Assembly (NCBI GenBank): GCA_028876385.1
Contig: JAGWSF010000107.1
Span: 1 to 42,806 of the forward strand
Source: Acidobacteriota bacterium
GTDB taxonomy: Bacteria > Actinomycetota > Acidimicrobiia > Acidimicrobiales > Palsa-688
Reading direction: 5' to 3'
DNA: 42,806 nucleotides
This document shows, in pieces, positions 1 to 6,927 of this stretch (position 1 is the stretch's first letter; every line of letters begins with the position of its first letter). Under the pieces are notes generated by a model. It did no database searches and was not told where the DNA came from. It was given only the letters and a program-made list of their open reading frames with translations. The position numbers and the translations under genes were made by a program.

Positions 1-81
1 CCACTCGTCGTACTCCGCTGCTCGCCGGTCGTAATACGCAGCAGTGGTGGGGTCGGTGGCGAAGGCGGGCTTCAGGTGCAC
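1..81 (-). CDS. SAM-dependent methyltransferase, N-terminus only (runs off left edge)
   Basis: Reading the minus strand from a GTG at 81 gives 27 codons open to the window edge. The residues include AAYYDRRAAEYDEW, which resembles the 'YYDxRAxEYDxW' segment found just before the SAM-binding domain in many class I methyltransferases of actinobacteria. Only the N-terminus is present, so the SAM-binding motif and substrate cannot be judged. The gene is divergent from the methyltransferase at 344. The 262 bp between them holds no recognisable gene. The start codon is inferred; no strong ribosome binding site is visible. Confidence 0.55.
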   Translation of the reverse strand, partial: MHLKPAFATDPTTAAYYDRRAAEYDEW

Positions 82-343
82 AATGTCCAGCCTGACAGAT
101 GGCAGCTCCAAGAGCCCTCGGAGCGCCCGTCAGCCGGCGTTAGCGGACGCTCACACGCCGCGCAGGCGGGGCGTTATGGTCGCACGATAGGGGGCAGATC
201 GCCACTCGAGGTCGCCCGGGACGGCGAGCGCATCACCGTCTGAAGCGGGTGGCCGCCACCGGAGACCGTCGTTCGGAGCGCGCCTTCTGTTCCCCGACTG
301 CGGACCAACGGCGCCGAGACAGCGCTTGCGAATAGCGGGCAGG

Positions 344-1138
344 ATGTCATCCGTGCCACATCCCGACGACGTCAGGCTGTCGTTCAACCAAGCCCCTGAT
401 ATCTATGACGAGGTGCGTCCCTCGTATCCCGCCGAGTTGTTCGACGAGCTGTTCGACATGCTGCCGGCTGAGCCCCTGATCGTCGAAGTGGGTGCTGGCA
501 CTGGTAAGGCGACGAAGGACCTCTTAGCTCGAGGAGCGTCGGTTCACGCCATAGAGATTGGCCCGGCGATGGCTGCCAAACTGCGCTCGAACTTGCCTTC
601 GGACCGGCTCCGAGTAAGCGTCGGGGACTTCGAGGTGATCGAGATCGCACCGGGAGCTGACGCCGTGTTTTCTGCTACCGCTTACCGCTGGATTTCTCGT
701 CCAGCGCAGACCGATCGGCCGGCTGCGATCTTGGCTCCCGGAGGAATCCTGGCGATCGTCGAGCTGATCCAGGTGCAGTCGCCAGATGATCTCGGTTTCT
801 TTGCCGCTGCACAGCCGATCTACGAACGATACGGCGAAGGACACACAGGGCCCGAAGCTCCGACTCGTGACCGGGTCGATCCGGAGATCCGCTCTGTGCT
901 GGAAGCCGATCAGCGCTTCGATTCCATCGTGGTCCACCGCTACGACTGGAACCAGACGTACAGCGCCTCTGAGTACCGAAAGCTCATGCTCTCCTACTCA
1001 GGCACCCAGATGATGGATGACTCCACACGAGTCGGTCTCCTCGACGACATGGAGGCCTTCATCACGAACGACTTCGACGGCTACGTCACCAGACCGCTCG
1101 TGGTCACACTTACTGCCGCCACCCTCGTTCGGCCTTGA
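344..1138 (+). CDS. Class I SAM-dependent methyltransferase
   Basis: A 264-residue protein of the class I (Rossmann-fold) methyltransferase superfamily, probably cytosolic. The glycine-rich SAM motif I, VEVGAGTGKAT, lies near residues 47-57. It is followed by an acidic residue at the end of strand beta2 (HAIEIG) and by motif IV-like SATAYRWI, which resembles the 'atafHWld' segment of ubiquinone/trans-aconitate-type methyltransferases. The N-terminal F-x-x-A-P-D-I-Y-D-E-V-R-P-x-Y-P signature matches this subgroup. The ATG at 344 is preferred over an upstream TTG at 326 because family members begin close to the YDEVRP motif. Base composition is less GC-rich than in the rest of the window, suggesting a transferred segment. 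The substrate is unknown. Confidence 0.8.
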   Translation: MSSVPHPDDVRLSFNQAPDIYDEVRPSYPAELFDELFDMLPAEPLIVEVGAGTGKATKDLLARGASVHAIEIGPAMAAKLRSNLPSDRLRVSVGDFEVIEIAPGADAVFSATAYRWISRPAQTDRPAAILAPGGILAIVELIQVQSPDDLGFFAAAQPIYERYGEGHTGPEAPTRDRVDPEIRSVLEADQRFDSIVVHRYDWNQTYSASEYRKLMLSYSGTQMMDDSTRVGLLDDMEAFITNDFDGYVTRPLVVTLTAATLVRP

Positions 1139-1360
1139 CCGGGCCCCTTCGATCGCAGGCCGGGCGTGCGCTTGACGCCGTTTTGCACCGGCGCTATCTT
1201 GCGCCTGAGCGTGCCTCGCGCTTGACCTCCGTTCGTCGCTCCCCAGCAGCGGCGCTCGTGGAGGCGCAGGGGAGCAGATCCTCGAGGCTGGTTAGCGTTG
1301 GCCGCCGGCCTGGGCGGTGTTGCTGGGGGGCATCCGTCACAGGCACGGAGGAGCCGACCG

Positions 1361-2260
1361 TTGACCGACCGTAAGGACTTCAAGCGCATCGTCCGCTCAC
1401 GTTCCCGCCGAACGGGCGAGACCTACTCGTCGGCTCTTCGCAACATTCGAAACGCCCGCCCCGACCGGTCCGTGGCCACCGCGTCGAAGGGCAAAGACCA
1501 GAAAGAGCCCATGATGAACATCACGCGCGCCATCCCCGAAATCCGATCCACCAACATGGACAAGACCGTCCGCTTCTACACCGAGCTCCTCGGCTTCGAC
1601 GCCCGCACCGACAACGGACGCGTCCTCTCGTTCGTGTCCGCCACACATGACGGAGTGGAGGTCATCGTGAACACCGATAACTTTGCGCTCCCGCCCGGCT
1701 TCACGATCGAAGTCGCGACCAAGGACCACGTCACTGAGCTTTTCGATCGCGCCGAGTCGTCAGACGTGCGTGTCATCGAACCGCTCCGAGACGCTCAGTT
1801 CTCGGTCCTAGACCCCGCTGGCCGCAGGATCACGATCGACGCCGCAGAGGAAAGGCGACGGTCACCAGCCTCCCGCGACATGACTCGACCGATCACGAGG
1901 GCCATCCCGGGATCGGTAATCGAGCCGACTGCGGCGAAGCGCTTCTACGCCGACTATCTCGGCTTCCAGGTACGGGGAGAGTGGTCCGCTCCCGACGCCA
2001 TCATGTTCGAGGCACCGACGGCTAGCGGGGCGCAGGTCCTCACTGGTCTCAACCTGACCAGCCCGGACGCATTCGACCTCGACGTCGGAACGACCGAGCG
2101 AGTCGACGCTATCCACGCCGCCGCCATGGGCAATGCCGTCGTGATGGGCGGGCCGCAGGACTTTCCCGATCATGGGATCCGCTGCTTCCTTCTCATCGAC
2201 CCGAACGGCATCGCAATGAACGTCCTGGCGCCCTTGAGCCCGCCCACTCGGAACAGCTAA
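1361..2260 (+). CDS. Two-domain VOC (glyoxalase/bleomycin-resistance fold) protein with N-terminal KDFKR module
   Basis: A 299-residue protein with two tandem VOC domains, roughly residues 52-155 and 165-290. Each starts with an ITRAIP segment, followed by FYTELLGF or FYADYLGF and ending in a D-P-x-G motif, which is typical of glyoxalase/dioxygenase/bleomycin-binding folds. The TTG start at 1361 is chosen because a perfect GGAGGAG ribosome binding site lies 7 nt upstream. It also adds a basic N-terminal module (DRKDFKRIVRSR...RTGETYSSA) of a kind seen on some glyoxalase-superfamily proteins. The later ATG pair at 1511/1514 would remove it. The duplicated domains could form a single pseudo-dimeric active site. 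Metal ligands were not assigned and the substrate is unknown. Confidence 0.75.
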   Translation: MTDRKDFKRIVRSRSRRTGETYSSALRNIRNARPDRSVATASKGKDQKEPMMNITRAIPEIRSTNMDKTVRFYTELLGFDARTDNGRVLSFVSATHDGVEVIVNTDNFALPPGFTIEVATKDHVTELFDRAESSDVRVIEPLRDAQFSVLDPAGRRITIDAAEERRRSPASRDMTRPITRAIPGSVIEPTAAKRFYADYLGFQVRGEWSAPDAIMFEAPTASGAQVLTGLNLTSPDAFDLDVGTTERVDAIHAAAMGNAVVMGGPQDFPDHGIRCFLLIDPNGIAMNVLAPLSPPTRNS

Positions 2261-2879
2261 TTCGCTGAAGTGAAAACAATCCATCCGATCATGGTTACGG
2301 ATCGCGCGCGACTCTCTAAGCCCATTCGCCAAGCTCATGACGCAGGGTTGTGGCGTGTCCCCTACCGCTCCCTCATATCCAACGGGGCATGACCCCGAGG
2401 TGCCGCTCGGGGACGGTTATACGGGTGATCACGGATATGGCCGTCGGGTAGCCCGATAAGACGGGGCGGAGCGTCCCCGACCGCTGGCTGCCCCGCCAAC
2501 CAAGTGCCGATCGGAGCGCAGCAACTCCAGCGAGCAGGGCCCCGGGCCTGAACCCGCCCTCGTGATCACAACTTGATCACAAACGCGGCGGAATCGGTCG
2601 GTACAGACGGTCCTCCAGTGGGACGGCTCGCTGTCGGAAACCGGCTCTGAGCAGCCACAACGTCATTCGGCGGGACAGGCCCGCACGGGCCCGCTAAGAG
2701 TTCGAGTCCTCCCCCCCGAGCTTCGAACGCCGGCGTCCGGGCTGGTCACAGCCTTGGAGGCCGGCGTGAGATGCACTTGGTCCGAAAGCCTCCCCGGTAC
2801 GCCTGTCGGCGGGCGCAGACAGGCCACGGCCGTTCGGGGACCGCGCGTTTGGGGTCACCGGGCGAGGAGTCCTTGCCCC
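2261..2879. other. Gene-free 0.6 kb remnant region with hairpin and tRNA-like fragment
   Basis: No convincing gene is visible here. It holds a perfect 7-bp hairpin (CCCCGAG / CTCGGGG, 2393-2412, loop 6 nt) that could end the upstream transcript but lacks a T-run. TGATCAC occurs at about 2425 and twice more near 2562-2580, the last two forming a short direct repeat (TGATCACAA). A T-loop-like TTCGAGTCC string sits near 2700. The pieces look like debris of an integrated element, but none forms a complete tRNA or integrase gene. Confidence 0.4.
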
Positions 2880-3287
2880 TCAGATCACGTGGTAGGTCAC
2901 GTGTTCTGCTGTCGCGGCCTCTCGCACTAATGGTGTGTCGATCTCGACTTCTATCGATGTCTTCAGGTAGGCGGCGGCGGCGACGGCCTCGGCCGCGAGG
3001 TGATTGATCGAGTGGTCTTCAGCCAGTACGCCCATGGCGGGAATGAGCAACCGCAGGTCCACAATCTCGAAATAGGCGGGCAGGTCCCGCACCGTCTGTC
3101 GGATCGCAGACGCGATGCCTTGGTCCAGGCTTTCCAGACGGTGGCTGAGCGCTCCCCCTCTGTACCCCGCGAAGGCAGATGTGAGTCGCCACCACCACGA
3201 GCATGTAGTCGCGTACCGCCCTGGGGGTGGCTCCGGTTGTGCGAGCAGACTGATCAGTCGGTGATCGTCGACGACCGCTACGACCAC
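2880..3287 (-). CDS. Putative PIN-like toxin partner of the upstream ribbon-helix-helix protein
   Basis: A 135-residue protein starting at a GTG that overlaps the end of the preceding gene (3278-3625) by 10 nt, so the two are probably co-translated. Its N-terminus, VVAVVDDHRLISLL, resembles strand beta1 of PIN-type nucleases with the first acidic residue. Its C-terminus (INHLAAEAVAAAAYL...EIDTPLVREAA) resembles the PIN 'TaD..L..AA' end. The central acidic residues are not clearly conserved, so nuclease activity is uncertain. Gene order (small DNA-binding protein first, overlapping second gene) is that of a type II toxin-antitoxin module. The toxin role is inference. Confidence 0.6.
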   Translation of the reverse strand: MVVAVVDDHRLISLLAQPEPPPGRYATTCSWWWRLTSAFAGYRGGALSHRLESLDQGIASAIRQTVRDLPAYFEIVDLRLLIPAMGVLAEDHSINHLAAEAVAAAAYLKTSIEVEIDTPLVREAATAEHVTYHVI

Positions 3288-3625
3288 GCCTCTTCCCGTT
3301 CCACGGCAGCGGCAGCCTCGCGATAGTCACCAGCTTCGATCGCCGCCCGCAGCTCGGCTCTCACGTTGCGCGCCAGATCCGCGGCGAGCCCGACGAAACT
3401 GTCGCTGGCTTCCGCTACCGCACGCTGCAACGCCTGCTCGACAAAGGCGGTCACGGTCAGGCCCTGCGCGCTGGCGGTGGAAGCAACAGCGGAGCGAAGG
3501 CCTTCGGCGACGCGAACTGATAGTTGGACTTCTGGGCCGTCGTGCAGTGTCGACGTCCCCTGGGGACCCGATGGGATCGTGGTGCCCTGGCGGGCCGTCT
3601 CGATCGCCGTCGCAAACCTCGACAT
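3278..3625 (-). CDS. Ribbon-helix-helix antitoxin-like protein
   Basis: A 115-residue protein. Residues about 32-75 (VQLSVRVAEGLRSA... TVTAFVEQALQRAV) fit a ribbon-helix-helix domain: a short beta strand followed by two helices, as in Arc/MetJ-type antitoxins that bind DNA as dimers. The alanine- and glutamate-rich C-terminal half (RAELRAAIEAGDYREAAAAVEREEAW) is the part that would cover a toxin. It is the first gene of a two-gene operon and its stop codon lies inside the next gene. A pair of TGCTAGCA palindromes sits immediately upstream of the ATG and overlaps a TAGCAT -10 box, so autorepression by the protein (possibly with its partner) is likely. Start: ATG 6 nt after that -10 box, suggesting a leaderless mRNA. 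Confidence 0.7.
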   Translation of the reverse strand: MSRFATAIETARQGTTIPSGPQGTSTLHDGPEVQLSVRVAEGLRSAVASTASAQGLTVTAFVEQALQRAVAEASDSFVGLAADLARNVRAELRAAIEAGDYREAAAAVEREEAWS

Positions 3626-3632
3626 GCCGTCA

Positions 3633-3660
3633 TGCTAGCAGACCAGGGCTTCTGCTAGCA
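3633..3660 (-). promoter_or_regulatory. Palindromic operator overlapping the -10 box of the toxin-antitoxin-like operon
   Basis: A perfect inverted repeat, TGCTAGCAGA - 8 nt - TCTGCTAGCA. Each half contains the 8-bp palindrome TGCTAGCA (3633-3640 and 3653-3660), so equivalent sites lie 20 bp apart, about two helical turns. On the minus strand the proximal half contains TAGCAT, a -10-like hexamer ending 6 nt before the ATG at 3625. This geometry fits two RHH dimers bound on one DNA face and blocking the promoter. Confidence 0.7.
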
Positions 3661-3795
3661 GCCCTCCGTGGTAACGGAAGTAAGGCGCTCCGGGGCCCCG
3701 ACCCCCAAACAAGCGCCTACGAGCCGGCGAGGGGCGGTGCATGACGGCAGGGCGATTCCGGGAGTCCGGGCCGGAGCCCACGTGAGGCTTGGGTC

Positions 3796-4011
3796 CTAGA
3801 CCCACTTCTTGTGCACGAGGAAGCGGGCCACCCCGTAGATCATCAGCCCGCCGAGGAGGATCACCGCCGCCTGCCCGGCGCCGCGCGCCGGTGAGCCGAC
3901 CACCCGGTGGACGGTACCGAGAGGCTCCTGGTACACCGCGGCGTCCCAGCCGACGATGGTCGCGAACACGGCGATGGCGGCGATGATCAGCAGGGAGTCC
4001 CGGCGGTTCAT
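3796..4011 (-). CDS. Small two-helix membrane protein
   Basis: A 71-residue protein with two predicted transmembrane segments, residues about 6-24 (SLLIIAAIAVFATIVGW) and 47-63 (GQAAVILLGGLMIYGVA). The N-terminus is basic (MNRRD) and the C-terminus is HKKW, so both ends are probably cytoplasmic. No family recognised. It lies alone between the accessory patch and the esterase gene, transcribed on the same strand as the latter but not overlapping it. Confidence 0.55.
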   Translation of the reverse strand: MNRRDSLLIIAAIAVFATIVGWDAAVYQEPLGTVHRVVGSPARGAGQAAVILLGGLMIYGVARFLVHKKWV

Positions 4012-4072
4012 GGGCGCATGGTAACCCCGGATCGGCGCGGTTGGACCCCGCCACGCCGTATCCAGGTTGGTG

Positions 4073-5020
4073 TCAGGCGACGGTGAAGGCCGCTCTCAGC
4101 CAGCTCTTGACGGCCTCGGTGCCACGAACGGACATCGGCGCGTCGGGGGCGATGCTGTCGAAGGCGTGCGGAGCGCCGGGGTAGACGTGCAGCTCGGTGG
4201 CGATCCCCGCCCGGTAGAGGCGGCTGGCGTAGGCGACCGACTCATCGCAGAGCCCGTCCACCGTCCCGACGAACACCAGCGTGGGGGGCAGACCGGTCAC
4301 GTCGGTGGCCCGGGCCGGGGCGGCGAGGTAGGGGACGTCGTCGCGGCCGTGCAGGTCGCCCAGATACGAGCGCCACCCGAACGCATTGTTGGCCGCCGGC
4401 CAGATCGGGACGTTCCACCGGTTCGATTCTGCTCCCATGGTGTCGTCGATCATGGGGTAGGCGAGGAGCTGGAAGGCGACGTCCAGCTGGCCCCGGTCGC
4501 GAGCCAGCAGGGCTAGCGCGGCGGCCAGGCCGCCTCCGGCGCTGGCTCCCCCGACCCCGATCCGGGTCGGGTCGATCCCGAGTTCTGAGGCGTGGGCGAA
4601 CAGCCACGTCAACCCGGCGTAGCAGTCCTCGAGGGGACCCGGGAAAGGAGTCTCGGGAGCCAGGCGGTACTCGACCGAGGCCCCGATGAAGCCCAGCTCC
4701 GGGCACCACCGGTCGAAGCGGACGTCGTCGATGGCCCGGTGGCCGAGCACGTAGCCGCCGCCGTGCATCGAGTACAGGCACGGAGCCGGGGTGTGGAGCC
4801 CCACCGGTACGTGCAGGCGAACGGTGATCTCCGGTGCGTTGGGAGGACCGGGCACGACGTAATCCCGTCGCTCCACCCGATCCGAGAGCTGTTGGCGTTC
4901 CAGGTTGGCCCGACGGACCTCGCGCAGTTCTTCGAGCATGCCGGCATGCAGCAGGGGCATCGTCGGCCGGACCGCTTCGATGGCCAACTGGAACTGCGGG
5001 TCGACGGCGGGCATAGGCAT
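4073..5020 (-). CDS. Alpha/beta hydrolase, hormone-sensitive lipase (GDXG) type esterase
   Basis: A 315-residue serine esterase of the hormone-sensitive lipase-like family, expected to cleave small carboxyl esters in the cytosol (no signal peptide). Residues 86-89 are the oxyanion-hole HGGG motif. The nucleophile elbow is G-A-S-A-G with Ser160. The acid is probably the Asp in VGTVDGLCDES (about 260-270) and the base the His in YPGAPHAFD (about 290). Length and motif order match the family. Start: ATG at 5020; an in-frame ATG two codons downstream is also possible. A 32-bp tandem duplication lies immediately upstream. Confidence 0.88.
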   Translation of the reverse strand: MPMPAVDPQFQLAIEAVRPTMPLLHAGMLEELREVRRANLERQQLSDRVERRDYVVPGPPNAPEITVRLHVPVGLHTPAPCLYSMHGGGYVLGHRAIDDVRFDRWCPELGFIGASVEYRLAPETPFPGPLEDCYAGLTWLFAHASELGIDPTRIGVGGASAGGGLAAALALLARDRGQLDVAFQLLAYPMIDDTMGAESNRWNVPIWPAANNAFGWRSYLGDLHGRDDVPYLAAPARATDVTGLPPTLVFVGTVDGLCDESVAYASRLYRAGIATELHVYPGAPHAFDSIAPDAPMSVRGTEAVKSWLRAAFTVA

Positions 5021-5031
5021 GGGCGGATGCT

Positions 5032-5095
5032 ACGGCCGCCGCCCCGGCCGGCGCCTCATCGGCACGGCCGCCGCCCCGGCGGGCGCCTCATCGAC
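5032..5095. repeat. Two-copy 32-bp tandem direct repeat
   Basis: Copies at 5032-5063 and 5064-5095 begin ACGGCCGCCGCCCCGGC and end GGCGCCTCATCG plus two bases, differing at two positions. They lie in the 176-bp gap between the divergent esterase and the 5197 gene, so they may affect the promoters of either. A simple slippage duplication is equally possible. Confidence 0.8.
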
Positions 5096-5196
5096 GTCTG
5101 GTCCGGGCCCGTCGGGTGGCTGAGTCGAGGGACGGTTCTGCGTTCCTCTAGGGTGTGGACCCGCTGAAACAACCAGGTGAGAGGACATCCAGAGGT

Positions 5197-5508
5197 ATGG
5201 CACAGGAGTTGAAGCCCGGTTCCCGTTGGACCAGCGCGGTGGATGACACAGAGGTGATCGTGGTCAAGGCCGGGGGTGAGGGTCTCAGCCTGGAGTGCGG
5301 CGGGCAGCCCATGCTGCCCGGTGGCTCCGAGAAGCCGGCGGGCGCCTCGATGGACCCCGAGTTCTCCTCGGGGACCCAGGTGGGCAAGCGCTTCGAGCAC
5401 GAAAGCGGACTGGAGCTGCTCTGCACCAAGGCCGGCGCCGGCACCCTGGCGGTGAACGGCGCCGTGCTGCCGCTCAAGGAGAGCAAGCCGCTGCCGTCTT
5501 CGGACTGA
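5197..5508 (+). CDS. Conserved actinobacterial hypothetical protein
   Basis: A 103-residue soluble protein beginning MAQELKPGSRWTS. The pattern 'LKPGSRW.SAV.DTEV.VV...' with 'L.CGG.PM' (residues about 31-37) and 'GTQVGKRFEHESGLELLCTKAG' is one I associate with a family of small uncharacterised actinobacterial proteins. Two cysteines (in ECGG and LLCT) might bind metal or form a disulfide. Start: ATG 5197 rather than the upstream GTG at 5155, because a TAGGGT -10-like box directly abuts 5155 and a purine-rich AGAGG site precedes 5197. A strong hairpin follows the stop. Function unknown. Confidence 0.7.
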   Translation: MAQELKPGSRWTSAVDDTEVIVVKAGGEGLSLECGGQPMLPGGSEKPAGASMDPEFSSGTQVGKRFEHESGLELLCTKAGAGTLAVNGAVLPLKESKPLPSSD

Positions 5509-5522
5509 CGGTCCCGAAGGTC

Positions 5523-5552
5523 CCGGGTGGCCGGCTGGGGCTGGCCACCCGG
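5523..5552 (+). terminator. Stem-loop terminator-like hairpin
   Basis: A perfect 10-bp stem (CCGGGTGGCC / GGCCACCCGG) with a 10-nt loop, 15 nt after the stop of the 103-residue protein gene and before the tRNA. There is no T-tract, as is common for high-GC actinobacterial terminators. Confidence 0.6.
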
Positions 5553-5581
5553 TCCCGGCTATCATCTATCTCTCACTGCAC

Positions 5582-5657
5582 GGCCCCATCGTCTAGTGGC
5601 CTAGGACACCACCCTCTCAAGGTGGAGGCACGGGTTCGAATCCCGTTGGGGCTGCCA
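5582..5657 (+). tRNA. tRNA-Glu (anticodon CTC)
   Basis: A complete cloverleaf of 76 nt with encoded CCA. The acceptor GGCCCCA pairs with TGGGGCT (first pair G-U), followed by discriminator G and CCA. The anticodon stem is CCACC/GGTGG with loop CTCTCAA, giving anticodon CTC for GAG codons. The T arm is ACGGG TTCGAAT CCCGT. A TATCAT -10-like box at 5560-5565 precedes it. Confidence 0.96.
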
Positions 5658-5705
5658 CGCAGATCTCCTGCGCAGCGCGTTCGGCGGCCGATTGGGCGCG
5701 GGCGG

Positions 5706-6764
5706 TCAGAACTGCCCGACGACGTCGAGTATCAGCACCTCTGGAGGGGCGGCGGGGGCCGACGGGGCCGTAGCCGTGGCCGGCTGGGCGGGACTGGCGG
5801 GGAGCAGTACGACGGCGCGGGCTCCGACCTTCTGGCCGTTGAGGGCGGTGGCCACGGAGAGGACGGTCTGGGCGCTGATCAACTGTGGCTGATGGCCCCA
5901 GGTGGACTGTGTCTGCTTACCGGTGGCGATGTCGGTCTGGACCAGTTGCAGAACCAGCGTCTTGGTCGAGTCGATGTTGGCCCCGACGCCGTCGAGCAGC
6001 AGCTTGGATGTCGGTGCAGTGGGTGCCTGCACCCCCGCCACGCTCGTGATCTGGGGTGGCTGCCCGGGGGTGTTGGTGATTTGCGGCCAGCCGGTGGCGG
6101 GCAACGGGGCGGCGGCCACGCCGGGGGCCGATGCGTTCGGCTTGTAGTCGGCGAGGAGGTCGACCACGAACACGAGGGTGTCGGTACCGCCGATCCCGGC
6201 CTGGGAGTTACCCGACGGTCCGTAACCGTCGGCCGGCGGGATGCTCAGGACCAGACGTGAGCCGAGCTTCTGGCCGACCAGGGTCTTGTCGAAGCCGGGT
6301 ATGACGGCGCCCGTTCCGATGACGAATCCGTCGGGTGCGTGGCGCGAGTATGAGCTGTCGAACACCTTGGGTTTGGCTCCCGCCGCGGCGGGCCAGATCT
6401 CCCCCAGGTAGTTGAGGACCAGGGTGTCGCCGGACGCGACGGTGGCTCCCTGTCCGGCGACCACGGTCTGCTCCTCGAGTCGCTTGGGGGGGCCGCCCGC
6501 CGGGAAGACGACCGTGGGCGCGGTGTCGAACGCCCCGGTCACGGTGATCCCGGTGTTGGCGACCACGGCGGTATCGACGGAACTGGAGGAGCCGCCTGAA
6601 CTCGACCCGCCGGGCGCGGTCGTCGAGGTGGGGGCCTTGGTCGAAGGGCTCGAAGTAGGCGAGTGTGACCCCGAGGAGCAGGCGCTCAGAGAGATGACCG
6701 CGGTGACCACCAAGGCGATCCCCGTCGACCCGCCCCGCAGCACAGTGCGGACAGCATTACCCAT
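5706..6764 (-). CDS. FKBP-type peptidyl-prolyl isomerase lipoprotein with degenerate second domain
   Basis: A 352-residue exported lipoprotein. The signal peptide has a lipobox (LSAC, Cys at about residue 29), followed by a Ser/Thr/Gly/Pro-rich linker to about residue 65. An FKBP domain occupies about 70-210: NYLGE, FDSSY, F-x-I-G-x-G-x-VIPGFD and IPPADGYG are the rotamase-site motifs, with the usual Trp pocket residue replaced. A second FKBP-like segment (about 225-330) keeps the fold pattern (LVLQLVQTD... LNGQKVGARAVVLLP) but has lost the FD and GxG-VIPG residues, so it is likely inactive. Its role would be folding of secreted proteins at the outer face of the membrane. It is convergent with tRNA-Glu. 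Confidence 0.88.
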   Translation of the reverse strand: MGNAVRTVLRGGSTGIALVVTAVISLSACSSGSHSPTSSPSTKAPTSTTAPGGSSSGGSSSSVDTAVVANTGITVTGAFDTAPTVVFPAGGPPKRLEEQTVVAGQGATVASGDTLVLNYLGEIWPAAAGAKPKVFDSSYSRHAPDGFVIGTGAVIPGFDKTLVGQKLGSRLVLSIPPADGYGPSGNSQAGIGGTDTLVFVVDLLADYKPNASAPGVAAAPLPATGWPQITNTPGQPPQITSVAGVQAPTAPTSKLLLDGVGANIDSTKTLVLQLVQTDIATGKQTQSTWGHQPQLISAQTVLSVATALNGQKVGARAVVLLPASPAQPATATAPSAPAAPPEVLILDVVGQF

Positions 6765-6927
6765 TGGTGTTCCGTTCGTAGTTGCGTAGGCGGCTTCGAG
6801 AGCCTAACCCGTGAGGGGGCCCCAGTCCCCGCGTCCGGCGCGGCCAGCGGGAACGGCAAGGTGGTCACCGGAACGCCCAGTGGCGGTTGATAACCTCGTC
6901 GAGGCCGAGCGTTTCGGTGGAGGTGCG

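Noticed and set aside
121..200. Integron attC-like GTTAGCG/GTTATGG strings near the left edge
   Set aside because: They do not fit the GTTRRRY core and no paired AAC site with a foldable stem was found.
2600..2725. Possible tRNA-Sec or tRNA-Ser gene suggested by TTCGAGTCC and long stems
   Set aside because: The T stem does not pair, no UCA or Ser anticodon stands in a 7-nt loop, and the acceptor ends do not match. Kept only as a possible fragment.
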